From Pseudobdellovibrionaceae bacterium (lineage in GTDB: Bacteria; Bdellovibrionota; Bdellovibrionia; Bdellovibrionales; JAMPXM01): a stretch of DNA of 64,000 nucleotides. Positions within the stretch are counted from its first letter, which is position 1. Every line of letters starts with the position of its first letter. Position numbers and translations under genes: made by a program. The DNA lies in assembly GCA_021463345.1 (NCBI GenBank), contig JAJTYM010000003.1, positions 1 through 64,000 on the forward strand, read 5' to 3'. Below, one piece after another: positions 1 to 8,188 of the stretch. A model generated the notes under the pieces. It did no database searches. It was not told where the DNA came from and saw only the letters and a program-made list of their open reading frames with translations.

Positions 1-69
1 ATCGAGAAAACGGAGGTGACAGCAGAAGAAGCGATCCACTAAACAGAAAACCTCTCGACCGAGAGAGTC

Positions 70-588
70 ATGTCAACGCGAGTAAAAATTTTTGCACGTT
101 ACAAATCCCGCATCTTGGTCTTTGAACCAGTCGCGCATTTCGCCGACGGCATTCGCATACGGCTCAAGAGCAACTCGAAAGTTGAAACGTTCACCTGCGG
201 ACTCGGCGACGCAAACGAAACCGCGCACATCAATTTAAGCGAAAACGCGTCTTCACAATTCGCGCGCAAGTTCTGGCCCTTCGGCGGCGCCTCCGAACCG
301 ACGGTCGAAATCAAAATCCGCAAGTTCGCCGAATTCATGGACGAAGCCGGCATCACGTACGTCGATCTGATGAAAATCAACATCGAGGGCGCAGAGTACG
401 ATCTGCTCGATCACGTGATCGCAAGCGACTGGGCGCCGCGCATCCGAGATATCCAAGTGCAGTTTCACGACTTCGTGCCGAACGCAAGCGAACGCCGCGA
501 GCGCATCCGCGCGGCCCTGCGCGCGACCCACCACACGACGTACGAGTATCCGTTCGTTTGGGAAAACTGGCGCCGTAACAACTCGTGA
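70..588 (+). CDS. FkbM-family methyltransferase, N-terminally truncated fragment
   Basis: The 172-residue product matches the second half of an FkbM-type SAM-dependent O-methyltransferase. It has the FEP motif at residues 18-20, a GLGD stretch at about 44-47 and the typical K-I-x-I-E-G-A-E core at 102-109. FkbM enzymes usually methylate sugar hydroxyls. The glycine-rich SAM-binding motif that should lie some 20 residues before FEP is absent: the same frame carries a TAA stop at 40-42 and the next in-frame ATG is at 70. The upstream part is therefore lost, frameshifted, or outside the window. Catalytic activity from this fragment alone is doubtful. Family assignment is good; intactness is not. 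Confidence 0.6.
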   Translation: MSTRVKIFARYKSRILVFEPVAHFADGIRIRLKSNSKVETFTCGLGDANETAHINLSENASSQFARKFWPFGGASEPTVEIKIRKFAEFMDEAGITYVDLMKINIEGAEYDLLDHVIASDWAPRIRDIQVQFHDFVPNASERRERIRAALRATHHTTYEYPFVWENWRRNNS

Positions 589-741
589 CTCTTCAGCTCA
601 TCACAGCCGATAATGCGTCGCGCTAATTCGGTATTTCGCAGGCAATACAAAATCGGATGACATCGCCTCACGTAGCCTTTACGAATTTAGATTCTCAGCA
701 CCAGCTTTTCAGCCACCGGCAAACGCTTGAGGGGTATCCGC

Positions 742-1761
742 TTGAGAATCTTCGTGACCGGAGCAAACGGGTTCGTAGGCCGCAATTTCGTCCGCCGAAT
801 GGCCGCCGAAGGTCACCAAATCATCGGCGCCGGGCGCGCCGGGCCTGGTAACTTCGACCGGAACCTTTTCGAAAATTTCGTCAATTTTGATCTGGGTGAA
901 AAGCCCGATATCACCGAGCACCTCATGAGCGCGGATGCCGTTGTTCACCTTGCAGCCCGGGTCCACGTTTTCGAGAAGACGAAAGACGAAGCGCTCGCGA
1001 TGCACCGGCTGATCAACGCCGAAGGCACGCGCCGCCTGGCCGAGCAAGCAGCCCAAACGGGCGTCAAAAAATTCATCTTCGTTAGCTCCATCAGCGTCAA
1101 CGGACCGTCCAGCGACTCGGTGCCGTTCACCGAGACCTCGACGCCGAATCCGGCAGGCCCCTACGGGATCTCGAAGCTTGAAGCAGAAAACGCGGTCCGC
1201 GAAGTCTGCGCACGTTCGGATATGAAATACGCGATTCTCCGTCCACCGCTCGTCTATGGACCCGGCGCAACCGCGAACATGCACCGGCTCGTGAAAGCCA
1301 CGTACATGCGGTTCCCATTTCCGCTTTTCGGCGTCAAAACACGCCGTAGCTTCATCTACATCGATAATTTGAGCGACGTGATCGCGTTCTGCCTGGACAA
1401 GCAGACTCGCTCCGACACTTTCTTGGTCTCCGACGGCGAGCCGGTCTTGACCACGGCAATGATAAAAATGATCGGCAAATATATGGGCCGCCAGGCCCGA
1501 TTCTTCTGGATGCCCCAAGTCCTCTTGAAGGCCGCCGCCAATGCGGTCGGAAAAGGCGAAGAACTTCGTCGTTTCGTTCAGAACTGCGAGGTCGACTCTT
1601 CGAAGATCTTCTCGTTGGGATGGCGCCCGGTCGCGACTATGGATATGGGCATTCGCAAAACCGTCGAGCACTTCCTCGCGCAAGAGGCGAAACGAAAAGC
1701 TTCCCCGGAGCTACTGACCTCCGCGGAGGCCCTTCAGGTCAAAACGAAACATGTGCAGTGA
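742..1761 (+). CDS. NAD-dependent sugar epimerase/reductase (WbpV/WbpK-like SDR)
   Basis: Extended SDR of 339 residues with the Rossmann motif TGANGFVG at the extreme N-terminus, a serine-rich SSIS strand and the catalytic YGISK motif near residues 141-145. TTG at 742 is preferred over TTG at 727 because the protein then opens directly with the first beta strand and an AGGGG sequence lies about 8 bases upstream. WbpV/WbpK-type enzymes reduce UDP-4-keto-6-deoxy-GlcNAc to UDP-D-QuiNAc or UDP-D-FucNAc. The neighbouring WbpL-like transferase and the WbpM-like dehydratase at 56.5 kb fit that pathway. It is clearly paralogous to the SDR domain of the fusion gene at 2812-5184: both have an RPPLVYGPG block and a YIDNL block. 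Product stereochemistry cannot be told from sequence. Confidence 0.75.
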   Translation: MRIFVTGANGFVGRNFVRRMAAEGHQIIGAGRAGPGNFDRNLFENFVNFDLGEKPDITEHLMSADAVVHLAARVHVFEKTKDEALAMHRLINAEGTRRLAEQAAQTGVKKFIFVSSISVNGPSSDSVPFTETSTPNPAGPYGISKLEAENAVREVCARSDMKYAILRPPLVYGPGATANMHRLVKATYMRFPFPLFGVKTRRSFIYIDNLSDVIAFCLDKQTRSDTFLVSDGEPVLTTAMIKMIGKYMGRQARFFWMPQVLLKAAANAVGKGEELRRFVQNCEVDSSKIFSLGWRPVATMDMGIRKTVEHFLAQEAKRKASPELLTSAEALQVKTKHVQ

Positions 1762-1774
1762 AAATTGCTCGGGC

Positions 1775-2815
1775 TCAGACCTCAATGCCCGCGCGATAAC
1801 GCACGCAAAGCACGAGCGGCGGCATGAACGCCATGAGTATCCCCGCCCATCCCGGAATCCATAGCTTTTCCATGGCCCAGGCGAGCGGAAGTAACACGAG
1901 CAAATTGATCGCGCCGAAGAGAAGAGACACGCGCGCGTGCGTCCAACCCATTCGGGTCATGTGTTGATAAAAGTGGCTGCGGTGCGCCTGATGCGGCTTT
2001 TGCCCTCGAAGCAAGCGCCGGATCAAAGTGTAAGTTGCGTCTCCGATGAACATCGCATGCAAAACGATCGCGGCCGGGAACCCAAGATCACCCAATGCCG
2101 CGCCTAAAATAGCCGCTAGCGAAAATATAAAGCCGAGAAATGCGCTGCCCACATCACCCATGAAAATTTTGGCCGGGCTCCAATTCAATATCAAGAAGCC
2201 CGAAAGCGCCGCCGCCACCGTTGCGTAGAAAGACGCCAACTCAGGCTCGCTCGCGATCCAAGCCAAAACGGCAGCGGAAACGCCGACTGTGGCGCCTTGG
2301 GTCGCCAAAATCCCGTCGATGCCGTCCATGAAGTTGTAGAGATTCGTGAGCCAGACCACGAACAAGAGCAGAAACGGGAAGACAAGAACAGAACTGTTCA
2401 AAGTCACGAAGCCAAGGCTTAAACCGCTCGGATTGACCATCGTATCCAGAGATGCGAGAAGACCGAGCGCCACGACGGCCATGCCCATTTGGACAAGTAA
2501 CCGGAAGCCGGCCGACAGGCCGCTGGCGTCGTCCCACCATCCAGTCGCCGATACCGCCAGTGCGGGAACGAGAATCGCGAGCCAGACGGGACCGAGACCA
2601 CCGAACGCGATAAGCGCGATCAACAAGAGAGACATCACGCCGATGACGGCAAGGCCGCCGCCACGCGGAGTCGGAACCGAGTGCGAGCTGCGTTCGTTCG
2701 GTACGTCGATGACGTTCCTTTTCAACGCGATTCCGCGCACGGCGCGAGTTCCGATCCATCCGCCGAAAAAAGCGATCACCATGCACAAAAGAATCAGTTC
2801 GATCGAGATGGTCAT
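1775..2815 (-). CDS. wbpL: WbpL/WecA-type undecaprenyl-phosphate glycosyl-1-phosphate transferase
   Basis: A 346-residue polytopic membrane protein of the MraY/WecA glycosyltransferase 4 superfamily, with about 10-11 hydrophobic segments. Diagnostic blocks are PNERSSH...PRGGG at 39-54, NLYNFMDGIDG at 158-168 (Mg-binding acidic residues), GDVGS at 220-224 and HRSHFYQH at 278-285, the last resembling WbpL. It should transfer the first sugar-1-phosphate (QuiNAc or FucNAc type) to undecaprenyl phosphate at the inner membrane, so starting O-unit assembly. ATG at 2815 overlaps the stop of the upstream Wzy-SDR fusion gene as ATGA, indicating translational coupling; a start at 2836 is possible but less likely. 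It is convergent with the SDR gene at 742-1761. Confidence 0.85.
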   Translation of the reverse strand: MTISIELILLCMVIAFFGGWIGTRAVRGIALKRNVIDVPNERSSHSVPTPRGGGLAVIGVMSLLLIALIAFGGLGPVWLAILVPALAVSATGWWDDASGLSAGFRLLVQMGMAVVALGLLASLDTMVNPSGLSLGFVTLNSSVLVFPFLLLFVVWLTNLYNFMDGIDGILATQGATVGVSAAVLAWIASEPELASFYATVAAALSGFLILNWSPAKIFMGDVGSAFLGFIFSLAAILGAALGDLGFPAAIVLHAMFIGDATYTLIRRLLRGQKPHQAHRSHFYQHMTRMGWTHARVSLLFGAINLLVLLPLAWAMEKLWIPGWAGILMAFMPPLVLCVRYRAGIEV

Positions 2816-5184
2816 CTCGGCTGCTCGAGGTACCATTTGGCGGTCTCCCGCAAACCTTCATCCGTCGAATTTACGGGCCGCCATCCGGTTTCCCTTTTGA
2901 ACTGAGAGTTGTCGGCTTCGAGACTCTCCACAAGCCGCAATATCTTCGGCCGCAATCCGAGAACCGCGGCCATCCCCTTCAACGCGGCCACGGGAAACGG
3001 CCAGACCCTCGAAGGCGCGCCTAAACTGGAGCTCAACTTATCTATGAGATCCATCGTCGAAAGTGCGCCATCGTCGGAGACGGTGAAAATCTTGTTTTTC
3101 GCGGCCGGGCTCACGGCCGCTACCGCCAGCGCCTCGCAGAGGTTGTCGATGTACAACAGACTCCGGCGATTCTTTACGGAACCGAGAGGCAGCGGGAGAC
3201 CTTTCGCCGCCCATCGCATCAAGCTCAGAAAGTTCGCGCGCACTCCGGGTCCGTACACGAGAGGAGGGCGAAGAATCACGACTTCGAGCCCCGTTTCCTG
3301 GGCGATCACCATCAGCTCTTTTTCGGCTTCAAGCTTCGAAAGCGAGTAGGCATCGATGGGTTTTGGCGCATCTGCACCCGTGAACGGCAGTCGCGTAGTC
3401 TTGTCACCGTTGACCTTGATCGTACTGACGAAGACGAGCCGCCTCACTCCAGTGGCGGCGGCTTGTTTCGCCAGTGACCGCGTAGCGATCACATTGGCTT
3501 CGCGATACTTCCGTAGCGACTCTTGGCCAGAGTCAGACATGTTGTGAACGCGCGACGCCAAATGAATCACGACGCCGACGTTTTGAAGGACCCCGGACAT
3601 AACGGGGGACTTGGACAAATCGGTTTTAATGAAAGACGATAGGTAGGGCGCCAGTTCCGCGGATGGTTCGGATCTGCCCGAGCCGATGACGTTCCAACCT
3701 TTCCTTTCGCTCAGGATCCTGCAGAGCCGCCCTCCCACGAAGCCTGTTGCACCAGTCACGAAAACGGTTATTTCATCCGCTGATTTGTTCGACAAAACTA
3801 TCTTTGTTGGTGCTTCGGGCAAATCTGGCCCCTCAAGTTCTCTCGAACGATTCTGCGCCGCAGATACCAGATGCGCGAAACCCAATACGCCACCGACAAA
3901 CCAAGTCCGCGTCATTTCCAGGGTCGATACGAAGATTCCGAAGATACAGATGCTGACGAGAAAGAAAATCCAGACAAGCGCCTCAAAACTGCCCACTTCC
4001 TTCCAAATCCGGTTAGCTCTAGCCATCGCCCATCCGAGAGCCAATCCGCCCAGAATCAGTCCCACGAATCGGCCATCACTATAGAGCGAGTATATGATCG
4101 TATAGAACGCGTTGAATTTTTTGGGGCCCGGCTCTCCCTCGCCAACTCGCTTTTCTCCAACAACCTTATACTCGGCCATCCTTACGGTATTTAAATTGGC
4201 AGGGGAGTTGTAGGATCGATCGAACCGGCGAATGACGAAAGTAAAAACTGTTTCAAGACCACCGGCCGCCAATCGTCCATAGGTCAGCTTCTTGTTCAGC
4301 TCGGAATCCGGATCTTTTAGCTCGCTGTCGAAAAGAGCGAAACCGATGGTGTGATAGTCGATGACGAAGACGTCGAAGTGGTCGCGCGAATCTTGCACGA
4401 TTTTATCGTTTCGCGCGACGCCGATCCCGATAATGACGGTTGCTAGAACAATTAGCATCGCACCGGCGAAGATGAGCTTTTTCGCCCGTTTGCCAGAGAA
4501 AAACCCGTTTGGGCCGACCATCAGCGCGAAGCCTATAATTAGGAACAGACAAATCATGTAAATGTTGACGCGTCCTAATCGCATAATCGCGTCCATCAAA
4601 TTAAATACGATGGCGATGATGAGTTCCCAAATACGATCCGTACGGAGGTAAACCGCCATGCCGAACAATAAGAGCAAAAGTAGCAAGGGACCGGAAACCG
4701 TGAAGTACAGTGACTCAAGAATCGCGGATTTGAAAATGAAGCTGACTTGCTCCGGCCCCGTAAAAGCATATGCGCGCAGCTCACGCCCATAGGTCAAAAA
4801 GCCGTATACCCCTCGTGCGAATGCGGGAACGACGATAAGCCCGGCCATTACCCCTATCCATGGAAACGCACGCCGCAAAAGCCGGTAATACGAATCCGAC
4901 TTCAAATCGAAGGCGCCCACAATGGGCATGCCCGTAGACGGCCGCCGTTCAAGCAACGTACTCGCAACGATCCCGACCAAAAAAACAAACACGGTGAATA
5001 TGCACTTTTCGCTCGGAGCATAAACGCCTGTTAGGCTGAACGTGGCGATCCACAGCCAAAACCCCCACCACACGATTACCAGCGAACTTGGGTTCCAAAA
5101 CGTTCGTCCATGCCAACTCGTGGCGGCGGCCGCCAACCCTACCAGGAAGGGAATCAAGATTTGGTAGGTCGATGTTTCGAACAT
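2812..5184 (-). CDS. Fusion protein: Wzy-like polysaccharide polymerase plus WbpV-like SDR
   Basis: A 790-residue protein with two modules. Residues 1 to about 445 are a multi-spanning membrane domain with a long extracytoplasmic loop around 260-365, like Wzy O-antigen polymerases. Residues 473-790 are a complete extended SDR with TGATGFVGG at 477-485 and YSLSK at 613-617, paralogous to the SDR gene at 742-1761. The frame is continuous, with no stop between modules. The linker (about 445-472) is hydrophilic. An in-frame TTG at 3795 could give a free SDR of normal length, but no convincing ribosome site precedes it. A natural polymerase-reductase fusion is unusual; a lost stop codon between two former genes is the simplest origin. 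Downstream wbpL overlaps it by ATGA. Confidence 0.7.
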   Translation of the reverse strand: MFETSTYQILIPFLVGLAAAATSWHGRTFWNPSSLVIVWWGFWLWIATFSLTGVYAPSEKCIFTVFVFLVGIVASTLLERRPSTGMPIVGAFDLKSDSYYRLLRRAFPWIGVMAGLIVVPAFARGVYGFLTYGRELRAYAFTGPEQVSFIFKSAILESLYFTVSGPLLLLLLLFGMAVYLRTDRIWELIIAIVFNLMDAIMRLGRVNIYMICLFLIIGFALMVGPNGFFSGKRAKKLIFAGAMLIVLATVIIGIGVARNDKIVQDSRDHFDVFVIDYHTIGFALFDSELKDPDSELNKKLTYGRLAAGGLETVFTFVIRRFDRSYNSPANLNTVRMAEYKVVGEKRVGEGEPGPKKFNAFYTIIYSLYSDGRFVGLILGGLALGWAMARANRIWKEVGSFEALVWIFFLVSICIFGIFVSTLEMTRTWFVGGVLGFAHLVSAAQNRSRELEGPDLPEAPTKIVLSNKSADEITVFVTGATGFVGGRLCRILSERKGWNVIGSGRSEPSAELAPYLSSFIKTDLSKSPVMSGVLQNVGVVIHLASRVHNMSDSGQESLRKYREANVIATRSLAKQAAATGVRRLVFVSTIKVNGDKTTRLPFTGADAPKPIDAYSLSKLEAEKELMVIAQETGLEVVILRPPLVYGPGVRANFLSLMRWAAKGLPLPLGSVKNRRSLLYIDNLCEALAVAAVSPAAKNKIFTVSDDGALSTMDLIDKLSSSLGAPSRVWPFPVAALKGMAAVLGLRPKILRLVESLEADNSQFKRETGWRPVNSTDEGLRETAKWYLEQPR

Positions 5185-5197
5185 CTATTCGCGGGCC

Positions 5198-6391
5198 TTA
5201 TTTGAAATGCGTGCGAACTGAGTCCACCACGTGGGAGATCTCGTTGTCGCTCATGAGTGGATGCGATCCCCAAAAAACGCCGCAATCCATGATTTTGTCC
5301 GCCCCGGCGAGCGAGCCTTGGACCCTGTGTGGGATCATCTTAAACGCCGGTTGCCGCGCCAAATTCCCGCAGATGATCGGACGCGTTTCGATCCCGTTCG
5401 TTTCGAGGTGGGACTGCAAGCCGTCGCGAGTTTTGCGGTCCCTACAAACGATCGGATAACCGAACCAGGTCGAGTCCGTCCCGGGCGTCGAGCGCATCGG
5501 AGCAAAATGCCCGGCACGGATCAACGGCGCGAACGCCTCGTTCCAGGTCTGCGCGACTTCGACGCGTCGGCGGTTGAAACCCTCGAGCTTTTTCAGCTGA
5601 TGCAGTCCGAACACGGCGTTGATTTCAGTCGGGCGAACGTTGAAGCCCGAATTCACGAACAAAAATCGCGGATCGATGTCCGGGTACTTCGCCTCGACCT
5701 CTTTGCGGTTCTTCAGGTGGCGCGTCCAGCCGTGCGCGCGCAGGCAGCGCAGCAACTCCGCGAGGTCGTCATTGTCCGTGACGATCATCCCGCCTTCGAT
5801 AGTAGTAATGTGATGCGAGAAGAAAAAGCTGTACGTTCCGATTTCACCGAACGTACCGACGAACTTTCCGTTCCGGCGCGTGCCAAGCGCTTCACAAGTG
5901 TCTTCGATGAACGCGAGTCCGTTTTTTCGGCAGACTTCGCGCAAGGGTTCGCTCTCTACCGCATTGCCGAGAACATGAACCGCGCACACCGCGCGCGTTT
6001 TAGGCGAAAGCGCCTTTTCCACCGCTGCGAGATCCATCTGAAGCGTCTCAGGATTCGAATCGACCAACACCGGAACGCCCCCGGCTTGCACGATCGGCCA
6101 AATCGTCGTCGACCAAGTCACCGCGGGAACGATAATTTCGTCACCTGGTTGCAGGCGCCGCAACCCGTTCAAATTGAACTCGGGGTTCGCGAGCGCGAAA
6201 AACGCGAGGAGGTTCGCCGAAGACCCGGAGTTCACGAAAACGGCGTTTCTTACGCCCATGTGTTTGGCGAACGCGGCTTCGAACTCGAGACACTTCGCTC
6301 CCATCGTTACGAACGACGAGCGAAGCACATCGATGGCGGCTTGAATTTCTTCTTCCCCGAACGTCGACGCGTTGAGCGGGACTTTGACCAT
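5198..6391 (-). CDS. colD: ColD-like PLP-dependent sugar 3-dehydratase (DegT/AHBA family)
   Basis: A 397-residue fold-type I PLP protein of the DegT/DnrJ/EryC1 family. At the position where aminotransferases carry the PLP lysine it has histidine (H193, in SFFFSHHITTIEGG, 188-201). A histidine there is the hallmark of 3-dehydratases such as ColD (GDP-4-keto-6-deoxymannose 3-dehydratase) and RfbH. Several blocks, including LRAHGWTRHL and the C-terminal GNxxRQP region, look closest to ColD, as does the length (RfbH proteins are about 40 residues longer). The expected role is C3 deoxygenation of a 4-keto-6-deoxyhexose on the way to a 3,6-dideoxy sugar such as colitose. Gmd and an Fcl-like protein at 45.9-47.9 kb could provide upstream and downstream steps. 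The ColD versus RfbH assignment is from remembered sequence. Confidence 0.65.
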   Translation of the reverse strand: MVKVPLNASTFGEEEIQAAIDVLRSSFVTMGAKCLEFEAAFAKHMGVRNAVFVNSGSSANLLAFFALANPEFNLNGLRRLQPGDEIIVPAVTWSTTIWPIVQAGGVPVLVDSNPETLQMDLAAVEKALSPKTRAVCAVHVLGNAVESEPLREVCRKNGLAFIEDTCEALGTRRNGKFVGTFGEIGTYSFFFSHHITTIEGGMIVTDNDDLAELLRCLRAHGWTRHLKNRKEVEAKYPDIDPRFLFVNSGFNVRPTEINAVFGLHQLKKLEGFNRRRVEVAQTWNEAFAPLIRAGHFAPMRSTPGTDSTWFGYPIVCRDRKTRDGLQSHLETNGIETRPIICGNLARQPAFKMIPHRVQGSLAGADKIMDCGVFWGSHPLMSDNEISHVVDSVRTHFK

Positions 6392-6449
6392 AGATCAGTA
6401 AGCTAGGGGATTTCCTCGGTTTTGTCGAGGCAAAAGGCCGGCACTGGAG

Positions 6450-6480
6450 TTGCCAAGCGCCTGTTAAAACGAGATTATAT
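6450..6480 (+). promoter_or_regulatory. Possible sigma70-type promoter for the GT2 gene
   Basis: A TTGCCA hexamer at 6450-6455 is followed after 18-19 bases by ATTATA/TTATAT at 6474-6480, in the 122-base gap between the divergent ColD-like gene and the glycosyltransferase starting at 6514. Placement is sensible, but the match is imperfect and based on sequence alone. Confidence 0.3.
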
Positions 6481-6513
6481 CGGATCATTAAACCACTGAG
6501 GGAATGCCCATCG

Positions 6514-7545
6514 ATGGCGGCGCCGAAAGTAACTGTGCTCTTGCCGGTCCACAACGGGGAGCGCTTCATTGAAGCGGCGGTCGGCAGCGTCCTTACGCAG
6601 ACCTTCGCTGACTTCGAGCTCCTCGTGATCGACGACGGTTCGACCGACCGAACGCCCGAACTCCTTCGATCCTTCACTGATCCCCGATTACGAATCGAAA
6701 AGAACCCCGAAAACCTCCGCCTGATCCGGTCGCTCAACCGGGGGCTTGAGCTCGCGCGCGGCGAATACATCGCGCGCATGGACGCCGACGACATTTGCTT
6801 TCCCGAGCGGCTGGAAAAGCAGGTCGCGTTCCTGGACGCCAATCGCGAAATCGGCGTCGTCGGGTCCGAAATCGTCATCTTTGAAAATGACCACACACAA
6901 GGGTACCGGCACGCGCCGATCCCGCTCACGACCGAACAGATCCGTTGGGAGTTGCTCCGGATCAGCTGCCTCTATCACCCGACCGTGATGATCAGACACT
7001 CCATCTTCGAAACGGTCGCGCCGTACAACCCTGAATACGCCCACTGCGAGGATTACGAACTTTGGCTAAGGGTCTCTCGCGCGCACGGGCTCGCCAACCT
7101 TCCCTTCCCTCTCCTGTACTATCGCCGACACGCCTCGAGCATTTCGTCGAAACACTTCGAAGACCAACTTCAGCGCGGCGAAACGCTGCTCGCGGGAGAA
7201 GTCGAGCGACGCATCGGCGTACGCCCCGGCCCGGTCACGACCGGTGCACTGATGGCCCCTTGGCGCACCAAAGATGTCGAAGACTTCGGTGAATTCCGCG
7301 AGTTTTTTCCCAAACTGCTCGAAGAAGCCCTGGCCCGGCCGGGCCTGACTTCGGGCGACCGGAGTTTCATCCGCATTAGCGCGGCCTTGACGATCGCACG
7401 CCTGCTTTGGCGCGCGCTCTGCTCGCGGCCCAAGCACCTCGGGCCGCTGCTCAAACTCCTGCTGTTGGACTTAAACCTGGGGCCAGCGCTCTTTACGAAC
7501 GTGCCCCTTCATTTGTGCCGCATCGCAAAGCGCCGACTTACCTAA
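6514..7545 (+). CDS. Family 2 glycosyltransferase
   Basis: A 343-residue GT-A fold transferase. It starts with the usual VTVLLPVHNG strand, has an IDDGS nucleotide-binding motif at 39-43, the DADD metal-binding motif at 90-93 and a CEDYELWLR motif around 175-184 that carries the likely catalytic base. It should transfer one sugar from a nucleotide donor in the cytoplasm during repeat-unit assembly; donor and acceptor are unknown. It stands alone on the plus strand, transcribed away from the ColD-like gene, and its 3' end overlaps the convergent HAD gene by 8 bases. ATG at 6514 has a GAGGG sequence a little over 10 bases upstream. Confidence 0.85.
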   Translation: MAAPKVTVLLPVHNGERFIEAAVGSVLTQTFADFELLVIDDGSTDRTPELLRSFTDPRLRIEKNPENLRLIRSLNRGLELARGEYIARMDADDICFPERLEKQVAFLDANREIGVVGSEIVIFENDHTQGYRHAPIPLTTEQIRWELLRISCLYHPTVMIRHSIFETVAPYNPEYAHCEDYELWLRVSRAHGLANLPFPLLYYRRHASSISSKHFEDQLQRGETLLAGEVERRIGVRPGPVTTGALMAPWRTKDVEDFGEFREFFPKLLEEALARPGLTSGDRSFIRISAALTIARLLWRALCSRPKHLGPLLKLLLLDLNLGPALFTNVPLHLCRIAKRRLT

Positions 7546-8188
7546 GCGCGCGATCGAGACCGGCCAAATCGGGAAAATTCGGCACCGGCTCGGTTTTGAA
7601 CTCGGACTTCCCGTGGATCCCCGCGAACGGCACGTTCACTTCTTTCGCAGCGTGCAAATCCTCAGGGCTGTCGCCGACGAACAGGCATGCGGCTCCCGGT
7701 ATTCGAAGTTCCGCGAGGATCCCACGAATCACCTTGGTTTTCCTCTCTGGCGCCCCGAAGACGCCGCGGAAGTACTTCCTCAAGCCGCGGCCGTCGATCA
7801 CCAAATCCAAGTCCGCCTGAGGGGTCGCCGAAGACAAATAAACCGGCAACCGACCCGTCCAAAACTCCAGGAACTCGAGTGCGCCGTTGCCGTACGCGCA
7901 GTCGATCAAGGCCTGGCGGGTCAACTTTTCGAACTCCCGCGTGAGGTCCTCGACAAGCACCTCACCCCCTGGATCGCGCAGCATCTCATGAACGACGTGA
8001 TGGAACTTCTCACGCCGCGGAATCGCGTTGTGAACCAGGTGGTAGGACATCAGATCGGAAACACGCGTCGGAAACCGGCGCGAAAAAATCGCGCGAAACG
8101 CCTCATCCTTGATATCGTTGCTGAGGATGACGACGCCGTCGAAATCGAGAATCAAGACTTTAAGGTCATTTCCCTTCGGTAACGTCAC
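7538..8188 (-). CDS. HAD-superfamily hydrolase, likely sugar phosphatase
   Basis: A 216-residue HAD phosphatase with all four motifs: DFDGV at 15-19 (nucleophile and acid/base aspartates), a Ser-Ser-Ala-Thr segment as motif II, a lysine in the ERKTKV segment and GDSPED as motif IV. An alpha-helical cap lies between motifs I and II. It is the last gene of the minus-strand cassette at 7.5-15 kb. GTG at 8188 overlaps the aldolase gene by 23 bases, implying coupled translation. In this setting it would dephosphorylate a sugar phosphate made by the transaldolase-like and SIS proteins before or after pyruvate addition. That role is inference; the family alone does not give the substrate. Confidence 0.75.
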   Translation of the reverse strand: MTLPKGNDLKVLILDFDGVVILSNDIKDEAFRAIFSRRFPTRVSDLMSYHLVHNAIPRREKFHHVVHEMLRDPGGEVLVEDLTREFEKLTRQALIDCAYGNGALEFLEFWTGRLPVYLSSATPQADLDLVIDGRGLRKYFRGVFGAPERKTKVIRGILAELRIPGAACLFVGDSPEDLHAAKEVNVPFAGIHGKSEFKTEPVPNFPDLAGLDRALR

